Source of the DNA: Phaeoceros laevis
Lineage: Eukaryota > Anthocerotophyta > Anthocerotopsida > Notothyladales
Assembly: GCA_049999765.1 (NCBI GenBank)
Contig: JBNGIQ010008481.1
Location: 1-33,976, forward strand
Reading direction: 5' to 3'
DNA length: 33,976 bases
The translations under genes and the position numbers were made by a program. Shown piece after piece: positions 19,555-27,631 of this stretch. Below the pieces are notes generated by a model. That model made no database searches and was not told the DNA's origin. It was given only the letters and a program-made list of their open reading frames with translations. Within the stretch, counting starts at the first letter, position 1. Each line of letters starts with the position of its first letter.

Positions 19555-20019
19555 GTGATCCTGGCGCTGGCATTGATTTTGTGTGCTTGCATCCTACGCC
19601 GCCGTCGGCCATGTGCTGTCTGCAAAGGGTTTGCTAAGATTTACTCTGTTGAAGAAGAACTGGAGCTGGCGCACTCGAGATGGCGGCTTGCCCAAGGGTT
19701 TCCAAGTCTTGTGCCTGGTGCTCCATTCCGATGCCTTCCAAACTGCTTCGATAGATTCATGTATGCTAACTGTGACTTTACTGATGACGGGCGGCAAATT
19801 ATCCGCTATGGTACGCTCCCTGTGCTTGCTTTTGTGCGATTCCTCCCATTGCTCCAATCGTCGATGAAGGAGAGAATGTACAGTGCTCCACTCAATGTAG
19901 CTATTGACATGGGGCCACATAGATCCGAGTGTACAACTTCAAGCAGTTTGTTAGCTCTAGTTGGGTTGTCGTCAGTGTATGGAAGACGTTGGTGCTTTCC
20001 AAACATGCATGCTTCATAG
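19555..20019 (+). CDS. Antisense ORF in the copia-2 3' region
   Basis: 154 codons antisense to copia-2. The first 30 residues are hydrophobic then basic (ILALALILCACILRRRR), which might be a membrane anchor. Residues 40-85 resemble the antisense ORF of copia-1: H, GFPS, FRCLPNC, DDG and IRYG at the same overall spacing. Beyond about 19850 the frame only overlaps the opposite strand of integrase and is an accidental extension produced by the internal deletion. No known family is recognised. If the resemblance is real, this is a conserved accessory antisense gene of the lineage. Confidence 0.4.
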   Translation: MILALALILCACILRRRRPCAVCKGFAKIYSVEEELELAHSRWRLAQGFPSLVPGAPFRCLPNCFDRFMYANCDFTDDGRQIIRYGTLPVLAFVRFLPLLQSSMKERMYSAPLNVAIDMGPHRSECTTSSSLLALVGLSSVYGRRWCFPNMHAS

Positions 20020-20480
20020 ACCTGCTGATCAACAAACTGGAGCATGAACTTCTCTCGGTAAAGTGTGTTACTGGCCACCATGGTTTTGATCTTATCAAAG
20101 TTGGCATGGCCTAATCGGCAATGCCATAACATAGCTTCATCCTTTTGTTTGGTCTCTTGACCGACGTGAACTTGTGCATGTGCAAGAGGAAGACCGTGCT
20201 TAGAGGTGATGTTGAGCTGGTAGAGGTCATGAAATGGAGCTCTTGTGGCGAACACTTTTTTCTTGTGTTGTGGATCAGTGACTACACACTGTAAACCCGT
20301 GAAGGAGACACTCAATGTGTGCTGTGTGGTCAACTTACGAACCGACACAAGATTTTGGACCATGGAAGGTACGTGCAACACATCCTCTAAGACCAATGTG
20401 GTTCTATCACTCAACATGACAGGGACTGACCCTGTGCCTTCTATCTGCATGCCACTGTCATCTCCAAGGAGGACAAACTA
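19850..20480 (-). pseudogene. Copia-2 protease end and truncated integrase
   Basis: In element orientation it reads MQIEGTGSVPVMLS and LVLEDVLHVPSMVQNLVSVRKL (end of protease), YQLNITSKHG, then integrase LWHCRLGHANFDKIKTM with the paired His and VYEACMFGKHQR (one of the two Cys is kept). The first catalytic Asp lies in VVHSDLCGPM, and the sequence ends after LSFIDDWSN. The deletion removes the other two catalytic residues, so no integrase activity is possible. Confidence 0.9.
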
Positions 20481-21470
20481 TCTAGGTGGTATCGACTTGT
20501 ATTCAGAGAATGACTGTTTGCAGTGACAGATATGAGCGGATGCACCTGAATCTATGAACCATACGTGCTTGTTCGACGCAATGGAGACCATGCATACAGC
20601 TAAGATGGTATTTGCCTTACGCTGTACCATATTAGATTCTAGTGGTGCCGTCCTTCTTGGCTCGTTTGCTTTTTTCTTTCGACAATCAGCTTTCCAATGG
20701 CCAGGTATGAGACACCAATTGTAGGGTCCCTTCTTTTTGGCTGCTGGAGCTTGAAATGTACGTTTCTTAAAACCAGTGTTATTGTTTGGTGGCCAGGACT
20801 GCCTAGGTGGTTGTCTCTTGGGCCCTCTGTTAGCGTAGAGTGCCCTTGTAGAGGACTCTCCTCGGGAGGAGGTGCCACCTTGATTCACAGTTCTAGTTGA
20901 CTCTTCCTCTAGAAGAGCTCCAATAACATCTGCCAGTGTAACATCAGGTTGCTGTCCTTGCGGAGCATTCTGGGCTGCAGTACGCAAGGCTGAACTCTGA
21001 TTGCTTACAAACGTGCGGTAGCTTGGAGGAAGAGAGAGAAGGAGGGCAACTGCTGTCTGCATCTCCGTGGTCTTCGTTCCGCTGGAGGTAAGTTTTGACC
21101 GAAGTTGTCAAAACTTCACCACGTGTTGCTCTACTGATTCATGTTCATGCATCTTACATGTATAGAATGCTCTTGTTGCTCCAACTAGCGAAGAGCCATT
21201 GTTCACTAGATATGTATGCGTAAGTGAGTCCCATGCCTCTTTCGTGTTTGCCACGTCTTGGGTATGAGACATCATAGATCCATCCAAGGCGGCCTGGATC
21301 ACTCCAAGTGCTCTCAGGTCCAGCTTTTCCCAAGCCTCAATGGCAGCAGCAGATGCAGTGGCAGCAGCAGGCTTAGGTACAGTGCCAATGACAACTCCCC
21401 ACATGCCATTTTCCTTAAGAATTTTCTGGACTCTAAGTGACCATCTGTCGAACTGTGTGCCTCAGAAGCG
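20478..21470 (-). pseudogene. Copia-2 Gag with zinc knuckle, and protease active site
   Basis: In element orientation Gag starts around LKIDFKEKDRF with a stop shortly after, then MWGVVIGTVPKP and DGSMMSHTQDVANTKEAWDSL to EHVVKF, where a TGA ends the frame at 21108. The sequence resumes at 21062 with AVALLLSLPPSYRTFVSNQ. The zinc knuckle is YNWCLIPGHWKADC, with the first Cys replaced by Tyr. The protease follows as AVCMVSIASNKHVWFIDSGASAHICH with active site DSGA. It parallels copia-1 Gag throughout, and it is more continuous than copia-1 from knuckle to protease. Confidence 0.88.
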
Positions 21471-21584
21471 ATCCTTCTCCTTGAAGTCTATCTTTAAACT
21501 AGTGATGACTGATGGCTTGGCCATGTTTTGTAAGACTTGATTTGCAAGTCTACGTGCAACTAACTCGGCTTGTTTCTTACGTGC

Positions 21585-22205
21585 TTATGCAAGTGTTTTT
21601 GCTAGGCATGCTCTCTGGATGCGATTGAGTGTTCGATCTACAAGACGTGAACTACCTTGTGAAGAGGAAGGAGAGAGGAGTGAAAGCGGATCTGCTGGGT
21701 TAGGTGGAGGTGTATTGCCCCTACTTGTGCCATAACCTGTAGCTTTTGGTCTGCCTGTGCCTTTGCCACTTCCTTTGCCTTTGCCTCTATCGCTCCAGTT
21801 TCCACGTCCTTGTGACATGTACCGACTTTATCACAAAGGTATTTCAGTCCCAACTCCAAGTAGTCTTGCTTGCTCAGCGAAACCTTGATGAGTTGTCTGC
21901 ACTGCTCTTATCATCTTCATAATATCAGTCTCTGGCTCTTGCTGCGAGGTGTGAACCGGTGCGTCCGAGGTCTGAAGCGACGTGGTCGAGATTTGAACCG
22001 GTGCACAGGTTGAAGTGTATTCCTGTATGGAATTTTTCAAGGAGGCAAGTGACAAATTCTTAATGTGTCCTGTGAGGGTCCTAATGTGCATAGTAAGACT
22101 TGTAATTTCACTGGACAGATTGACAGATTGCTGATGGGCTTGCTCTGCATGGGATTTTAGAAAGTTGTGAACTTGTGAGGTCTGCGACTTAATCAGGTCA
22201 TACAC
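21585..22205 (-). pseudogene. Copia-2 extra ORFs upstream of gag
   Basis: Two frames in element orientation. The upstream one (22205 to 21831, 124 codons) is helical with heptad-like spacing (LSSEITSLTMHIRTLTGHIKNLSLASL) and ends MIRAVQTTHQGFAEQARLLG. The downstream one (21818 to 21585, 77 codons) is Gly/Lys/Arg-rich (RGKGKGSGKGTGRPKATGYG) and then Pro/Ser-rich. Together they occupy the place of the coiled-coil ORF and linker of copia-1. I recognise no family. A coiled-coil plus basic tail could suit RNA binding, but that is speculation. Confidence 0.5.
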
Positions 22206-22758
22206 TTCTGTGAGTAATTCGTCTGTGGGTGTAGGAAATGCACTAAAATCGTAGACCTTGGGGCATGCAAGCTCGCGTGCTCTCTGTTCAGAAATTGTAC
22301 GTGCTTCTTGAATTTGCTGTCCAACCTGGCTTCTAAGCGAGGCAAGTGGATCGGGTTTCTGGTGTCACTAGCAATTTTGTGCTATGCGACGCTGATACTA
22401 ACACCTATACTGACGCCTATGATCACTGTGCATGTGCGGAGGATTGAAATTGCAATGTGAAGCAAAGAATCAATGCAGGTTTTGCAAGTGGATATCCTCC
22501 GGCGCGCCGTGACTGCCAAAGAATGGATCTTTTGGCGGCTGCGTGCCTCTACCTCGCGCTCTCGGCATAGCGCGCAATCAATCGCAGTAGTGGCTGACTA
22601 CGCTTGCTAGGAATGCATCAGCCGTCGCGCCAAACCTGATGAGTGAGACACGAAGTGCTGAAATTGCTGCACGAAATTCTTTGTGGCTCAGATTTCTGAT
22701 ACAATTCCAACTCTTGCAGGTCTCATAGGTGCGCGGTGGCGACGCATCCTCCATCACC

Positions 22759-22770
22759 GCTCTGATACTA
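22759..22770 (-). promoter_or_regulatory. Copia-2 primer-binding site with one mismatch
   Basis: In element orientation TAGTATCAGAGC follows the 5' LTR. It differs from the initiator-Met site TGGTATCAGAGC by one G-to-A change, consistent with deamination after insertion. Confidence 0.88.
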
Positions 22771-23044
22771 TATAAATAGGATCGAGGAGGATCGAGAGAT
22801 TGAGCAAGAAGATAGAGAGAATGGAAGAAGTAGTATTAGCTAGGCCGTGTGGCCTTATAAGGACATTGGACCATTGTGTGTCCCGTGAATGTGAACGGTG
22901 CAGCGGTTGTGTTTGGGTCGCCGACCCTTAAGTATGTCGATATAAATCTAACGATTTATATCCTAAGTAATTAATGGTCCTTTATCTATATAATGTTGGA
23001 TATATCAATGAATGATATTTAACTATTATTTATTCTACCTTTAG
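22771..23044 (-). repeat. Copia-2 5' LTR
   Basis: 274 bp, TATAAATAGGATCG...TTCTACCTTTTA on the plus strand. Compared with the other LTR it has 11 substitutions and one extra T. Target duplication GACTT follows at 23045-23049. Confidence 0.93.
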
Positions 23045-23049
23045 ACTTG

Positions 23050-23655
23050 CTACTGGTTTAGAGGCGGTGCTTAAAGCCGGTCTCTCGGTGCGCAGGTACA
23101 TCTATTGTGATCTCGATGTGGAGGTGAGGACTGTGGCAGCTGCTCGATTATAGCAGTTACATGCTGAGTATCCACAACAGTTGCCACTCACAGCATTTTA
23201 GTGGCTTTTACTACTTTGCCCCTGGATGTTTGCTTAATTCAGAATTCGCATGTGGACATCATAGGCCAAGTTGATCTCATTATTGCTGGCTGGGAATGTC
23301 AGGATTTTAGCATGGCAGGTGCAGGAGGGGGCATTGCTGATTTTTGCTCAGCTCTGTTTTTGGACCTTCTTGGTGTGATGTTGCTTTTTCAAAAGCAATC
23401 ACCACAATTAGGTTATGTATTAGAGAACAGCCCAGCGCAACTGGATCCCCGACTGTAGGTGCTTCGTTGGTTACACATTTTGTGGGTCGTCCTTTGCTAG
23501 TCGATGCTGCTCAATGCAATTCATATGCACATCGACTACGTAATTATTGGACCAACTTGGCACCCTTGTCTGTGCTGGAACTAAGTTTTTTGCATACTGC
23601 ACAACAAGAAAAGTGCCATTTTTACATCGCTTTATTACTAGGGCGTTACTACGTT
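23050..23655 (+). pseudogene. Gypsy-1 methyltransferase, continuation after copia-2
   Basis: Starts ATGLEAVLKAGLSVRRYIYC, the rest of motif I and the beta-2 strand of a DNMT3-like cytosine methyltransferase. Gypsy-2 reads SSGLEALLKAGIKVKKYVYC. A TAG and a frameshift lie at about 23150-23205. The catalytic motif IV block is LIIAGWECQDFSMAGAGGG (Cys codon 23297-23299), followed by YVLENSPAQLD (motif VI; Val of ENV replaced). A further frameshift leads to LLVDAAQCNSYAHRLRNYWTN (motif VIII). The end of the domain and everything downstream of it in the element are missing. Confidence 0.85.
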
Positions 23656-23721
23656 TAGCGCTTTTTTATAGCATAACTACCGTAACGGTCCCCTTAACCA
23701 TAGTAAAATACCATGTTTGTA

Positions 23722-24016
23722 GGAAGCGACAGAAGGGAAACAGGCCATCAAGGAGACTGAAGCACAAAGTAGGATGCAGGATCAGCAGATGGCCGTCCAG
23801 CAAGATGTTCATAGTAAATTAGCAATTACTGAAGCAGACGCTAATCAGATGAACCTTCATCCTCCAACATTAAACCAATGGGTGGATGCTGCTCAAGGGT
23901 TAGATCACATGCATGCTAGGACGGAGTCCCCAGAGTATAGAAGGAGGTCACAAGAAGTTAATGCCAAAGAAGGTCAAACCGGTTTTTTGAGTGATGCAGT
24001 AGTAGATAAGGGTTAG
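23722..24016 (+). pseudogene. Unrecognised Gln/Glu-rich coding-like fragment
   Basis: After a possible acceptor (CATGTTTGTAG, ending at 23721) the frame reads EATEGKQAIKETEAQSRMQD, MAVQQDVHSKLAITEADANQ and continues to a TAG at 24014-24016. It is hydrophilic, with no recognised domain. It does not match gypsy-2 and ends close to the 3' side of that element. It may be part of whatever sequence gypsy-2 landed in, and the similarly hydrophilic frames at 31900-33150 may be the other side. Confidence 0.35.
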
Positions 24017-24297
24017 AGTGTTTTTGTAGAGCTCACGAAGAGCTAGCAATGAAGAAGAGCTATAGCAGAAGCAGCCCTGCAAAGGGAGAGCTCGAAAGGC
24101 ATTCAAATCAAAGATTCAGTCCCATCAGAAACAAACTTTGCTGTTGGTCACCCTAAACAAACTCTAATGAGAAAGCTGTCGCGCGGTAGCCATGATAAGT
24201 CTGGCGCGGTGCTAACATGCTGTGACAGTCAGCACACCAATTCCTCACACAAATCACTCACAAATCATATAATTACTAGCTACTTAATGGGTGCATA
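24017..24297. other. Flank of gypsy-2; expected 3' LTR position
   Basis: In element orientation this follows the candidate polypurine tract, so a 3' LTR should start at about 24296 with TATGCACCC. I could not match it by eye to any sequence at 31200-31900. Either the LTR copies are too diverged, one was lost, or the tract is misplaced. No gene is seen. Confidence 0.4.
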
Positions 24298-24312
24298 CCT
24301 CCCCCCTGCCAA
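24298..24312 (-). promoter_or_regulatory. Candidate gypsy-2 polypurine tract
   Basis: In element orientation CTTGGCAGGGGGGAGG precedes TATGCACCC, 66 bp after the last stop codon. A G-rich run just downstream of pol is the expected plus-strand primer and marks the start of the 3' LTR. Confidence 0.6.
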
Positions 24313-24377
24313 GAAACACATTCTTGGCACATAGCACCCGCACTCAATTGGTCTCCAGCTCACCTGCGTCATCTGAT

Positions 24378-24695
24378 TCACTGTTTGAGTAACAAACAAG
24401 CTGCGCAAAACCAATCTCCATCCGGCACATCCTCCAATGGTGGCTTTAAACAAAAAATGTGGAAAGCCTTGTTGCAGCGATCACACAACAGCATGACATC
24501 TGCAACTTCTATGTGTCCACAAATTTGGCATGGCAGATCAGCTGGCGGCCTCCAAGTGCTAGGCTTGAGTGTGGTGTCTAGGTTAGGCAAATGACAGGGT
24601 GCCAAATGCTTGATATGCTCCTTCCACCTGCGGCCATCTTGGCCCTCCAACTCTGCGATAGCCATGGGATTCACAGAGGCCACACGCAAAATCAC
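24378..24695 (-). CDS. Gypsy-2 integrase C-terminal end with PHD finger
   Basis: In the -1 frame relative to the integrase frame and overlapping its stop by 3 bases (GTGA). The first part, ILRVASVNPMAIAELEGQDG to HLAPCHLP, is the SH3-like end of a gypsy integrase. Residues 56-100 form a canonical C4HC3 PHD finger: CQIC, CDRC, H79, C82, and FCAAC, with the usual DGDWFC Trp. PHD fingers read histone H3 tails, so this replaces the chromodomain found in many plant gypsy integrases and could guide insertion. All eight metal ligands are intact. The frame change is most simply a one-base indel; I see no canonical slippery site. Confidence 0.9.
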   Translation of the reverse strand: MILRVASVNPMAIAELEGQDGRRWKEHIKHLAPCHLPNLDTTLKPSTWRPPADLPCQICGHIEVADVMLLCDRCNKAFHIFCLKPPLEDVPDGDWFCAACLLLKQ

Positions 24696-25909
24696 TCTGC
24701 TGGAACCAACTTCGTGTTTTTCTGCTTGTGTTGGAAATACACAAAATCACCCTCCTGAAACTTCTTTGCCTTGGGCTTCCAGCTGCCACCACGTGTGTAG
24801 GCATACCGCAGCTGATCCCTGTGTTGTGCGATGGCGAGGTTCTCCATCGCCATGGGCAAAATGCGCTGAAAAATCTTGCCTCTTTCCACCAACTCTTTTA
24901 AACAAATATTTGAATCTGTGCTCCAATCAACTATGCAGGTGACTGTGTCAGGGACCACTTTAGGCAAGATAGGATTGCGTCCTAATAGCAAATAATACGG
25001 GCTGAAGTTCGCCAGAGCTGCTTGCACGCTCACTCGGTATCCCAGCAGAATGTATGGCAGAAGTTCATCCCAGCGATCGAGCGCTAATTTGATACAGTGC
25101 TTGCGCAAAGCAGCCTTGATGGTTTGCACAAGCCTCTCCGCGAGGCCATCTGCCTGGGGATGATCTCTCGATGTCCTTCTGTGGTCAATGAGACTCCTGT
25201 CTAGTAATTGCTGAAACTCTCCACGAAATTCCGTCCCTTGATCTGTGAGCACCTCTGCGCAACTGCCAAATCTTGAGAGAACACATTGAAGGAACGCCCT
25301 GGCTGTGTTGCGTGAAGTCTTGGTCGGAAAGACCGCAATCTCTGCCCATTTGGAAAAATGTTCAATCATCAGCAAACAGTGCTTATTCCCACTGCGAGAC
25401 TTGGGCAACTCTGGCATCAAGTCAAGCGACCAGCGAAAGAATAAGCCCCGGATGGGCAGCGAATGCAAGACCATGTCTGCTGCAGTGAACCTTGCCTTCA
25501 CTCTGTCGCATGCAGCACATTCAGCTACCACCTGCTCGACATTACCGTACATTCCTGCCCAAAAGAAGTGTGGTCGCAGCATGTGGTGCGTCCTTTTGAC
25601 GCCGAAATGCCCAAGTTTAGCATGCACCTTGTCGATTATGAGCTGACGTGCTGCTGGCGGGGGCACTTCTCGAAGTTGCAGACCATTCCGCAACCAGAGC
25701 TTTTCATCCTTCCAAACATACCATCGCACCTTGCGTTTGACACGTGCTGTTTGTTTCTTAGTGCATGCTTCAGGCAGTGTACCTGTTTGCATCCATTGCA
25801 TGGCAACCGCATCCCCCAAAATGTCTCTTCCAGATTCCTCAAGTGCAGCCACGATTGGAACATCAGTGGCAGAAGCTGCCAAAAATGCCAAACATGCGCT
25901 GGGCCTCAA
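24692..25909 (-). CDS. Gypsy-2 integrase
   Basis: About 405 codons. Integrase joins the element cDNA to host DNA. The H2C2 zinc-binding region has H96, H101, C131 and C134 (VHAKLGHFGVKRTHHM ... CAACDRVKA). The catalytic triad is D163 (SLDLMPELP), D223 (LTDQGTEF) and E258 (PQADGLAERLVQT), all kept. The C-terminal part ends EGDFVYFQHKQKNTKLVPAE, the start of the SH3-like barrel, then TGA. Upstream the frame continues across a TAG at about 25911 into the RNase H frame. The protein therefore looks catalytically plausible but is separated from the rest of Pol by stops. Confidence 0.92.
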   Translation of the reverse strand: MRPSACLAFLAASATDVPIVAALEESGRDILGDAVAMQWMQTGTLPEACTKKQTARVKRKVRWYVWKDEKLWLRNGLQLREVPPPAARQLIIDKVHAKLGHFGVKRTHHMLRPHFFWAGMYGNVEQVVAECAACDRVKARFTAADMVLHSLPIRGLFFRWSLDLMPELPKSRSGNKHCLLMIEHFSKWAEIAVFPTKTSRNTARAFLQCVLSRFGSCAEVLTDQGTEFRGEFQQLLDRSLIDHRRTSRDHPQADGLAERLVQTIKAALRKHCIKLALDRWDELLPYILLGYRVSVQAALANFSPYYLLLGRNPILPKVVPDTVTCIVDWSTDSNICLKELVERGKIFQRILPMAMENLAIAQHRDQLRYAYTRGGSWKPKAKKFQEGDFVYFQHKQKNTKLVPAE

Positions 25910-25951
25910 CTATTCAGGGCCATGATCCTGGCGAGCTGAGGTCTGATCACT

Positions 25952-26377
25952 CTAGGTTGGTATTGGATTCCTGGACAACCCATCTGCGTTGCTATGCACT
26001 CGACCTACTCTATGAACAATCTGCATTTCATATTCGGAAAGCAACAATGTCCATCGTGCAAGCTTCCCCATGAGTTTTGCATTAGTCATCAGCCAATGCA
26101 ACGGCTGATGATCTGTGACAAGTTGGAACTCACGGCCATACACATACGGTCGAAAATGCAACACTGCCCAAACTGCTGCTAGGCATTCTCCTTCATACGA
26201 GGAATAATTACTTTCAGCTTCATTGTTCGATCTGCTAGCATAGGCTATCACTCGCTCATCACCCTGTTCATCGACTTGAGCAAGCACAGCCCCTATGCCC
26301 GTCATGGACCAATCAGTATAGAGCATGAACTTTCTGCTAAAATCCGGTCTTGCCAGCACCGGATACTCAGTGAGCTG
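25952..26377 (-). pseudogene. Gypsy-2 RNase H
   Basis: Reads LARPDFSRKFMLYTDWSMTG (first Asp in YTD), ERVIAYASRSNNEAESNYS, YEGECLAAVWAVLHFRPYVYG (Glu), and FQLVTDHQPLHWLM (Asp), ending VHSNADGLSRNPIPT. This is the standard Ty3/gypsy RNase H. It is in the same frame as the reverse transcriptase, separated only by TAG at 26378-26380, and is followed by TAG at 25952-25954. Confidence 0.92.
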
Positions 26378-27631
26378 CTATTTGAGCTCCTTCCATGCTA
26401 GCTCCTGTGCTTGTCCCCATTCCCAATCTGCATCCTTTTTTAACAGTTCATCCAACGGTTTACTGCTGAGATCTTTGCAGAATTTGCGGTAATAGTTGAC
26501 CAAACCCAAGAAAGAGCGCAATGCTGCCACATCCACCGGCCTTGGCATGTTATTAATTGCAGTGACCTTGGCCAGCTGTGGTTCCACGCCATTGGGCACC
26601 AGCAAATGCCCAAGATAGTCTATTTGCTGATATCCAACCTTGCATTTCTTCGGATGTGCCTTCAGACCACGCTGCTCAAATTTCTTGAACATTGTTTCTA
26701 GATGTTGCACATGTTCTTGGATGGTGTCACTGAAGCTGATCACGTCATCGATATAACACTTGGCAAATGGCACATCCGAGAGTTCAATGTCCATGATCTG
26801 TTGGAAATATATGGATGCATTTTTCATGCCAAAGGGCATGCTCTGCCATTCCCATAAACAGTCTCTACCCCAGAATGTTGTTTTGGGCTTATCTTTCTCC
26901 TCAATCAGCACCTGATTAAACCCTTGCCGCATGTCCAAAGTGGTGAAAAATCTTGCCTTGCCTATGGCGTCAAAGATCTCATCAGGTGTGGGCATGGGGT
27001 ACATCATTTGAGGTGTCGCCGCATTGAGTGGTCTGTAATCCCCACACATGCGTTTCTATGTCCAGTTGCCTTCTGCATCCTTCTTTAGTGGAAGCACGGT
27101 GGCTGCCGCATACTGAGATGTGGATTTTTTTATGAGGCCTGCCTGCAACAGCTCTTGACACCTCTCCTCTACAATATCCCACTCTGCCTTGCTCAACCTG
27201 TGTCTCCTTCGAAAAATGGGTTCATTAGTCCTCAGGTTGTCTAACGCAAACTTGTGCTTGCTGTATTGCCCCAATTCTGACATAGTAAAAGCAAAAACAT
27301 GTCTATATTGGTCTAATACTACTGCCAAGTTCTTCCGATCTGCTTCTTCCAATTCACTATTCACATTCCACTGGAATGGCTCCACTGCTTTGCCTGGGCG
27401 TGGAACAAGTCTGTGGTCATGACCTCGCACTGCAGGCATGCAATCACCGACAACATTGCCGCATTCAGATTGCGTCGAGTCAGCTTCTTGCTGCCCAGGC
27501 ACATCGATGCCCGCAACATGGCACTCCACTTCCTGTGACCACCATTGCACTCTTTGCTGCTTCTCCAACTGGTGTTTACTCACAGTTTGAACTAACCAGT
27601 GCATCGTGTTGAGATCGAAAGCTCTTCCCAA
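26378..27631 (-). pseudogene. Gypsy-2 reverse transcriptase, one in-frame TAG
   Basis: The N-terminal frame (27631 to 27056) first holds LGRAFDLNTMHWLVQT, which is motif X of the methyltransferase, then a linker, and then RT sequence from QYRHVFAFTMSELGQYSKHK to LLQAGLIKKSTSQYAAATVL. A TAG at 27056-27058 interrupts just before MCGDYRPLNAATPQMMYPMP. The second frame has FFTTLDMRQGFNQVLIEE (catalytic Asp), MPFGMKNASIYFQQIMD, the catalytic CYIDDVISFS, LKAHPKKCKVG and LRSFLGLVNYYRKFC. All polymerase blocks are present and the catalytic Asps are intact. Joining methyltransferase to RT in one polyprotein is unusual for this family of elements. Confidence 0.92.

Larger units (their letters stand above)
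19083..23044 (-). mobile_element. Copia-2: internally deleted Ty1/copia element, reverse orientation
   Basis: 3,962 bp flanked by GACTT (19078-19082 and 23045-23049). It lies on the minus strand: 5' LTR on the right, 3' LTR on the left. It retains an extra 5' ORF region, gag, protease and the first part of integrase. Catalytic integrase, reverse transcriptase and RNase H are deleted, and the antisense-ORF region and polypurine tract follow directly. The LTRs differ at 11 substitutions (9 transitions) and one indel. Removing the element and one GACTT restores the methyltransferase frame of gypsy-1 exactly. It belongs to the same lineage as copia-1. Confidence 0.95.
5036..23655 (+). mobile_element. 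Gypsy-1: decayed Ty3/gypsy element with a methyltransferase domain, split by two copia insertions
   Basis: Remaining pieces are a gag fragment (5036-5823), a linker (7626-8128), protease, post-protease region and methyltransferase motif I (18094-19082), and the rest of the methyltransferase (23050-23655). The pieces are linked by exact reading-frame continuity across copia-1 (duplication GACAG) and copia-2 (duplication GACTT). The order Gag knuckle, protease, methyltransferase matches gypsy-2 on the other strand. No reverse transcriptase, integrase or LTR of this copy remains in the window. It contains several stops and frameshifts, so it is a dead copy. Confidence 0.8.

Noticed and set aside
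24378-24695. Chromodomain at the integrase end
   Set aside because: No aromatic cage pattern; the Cys/His spacing is that of a PHD finger.
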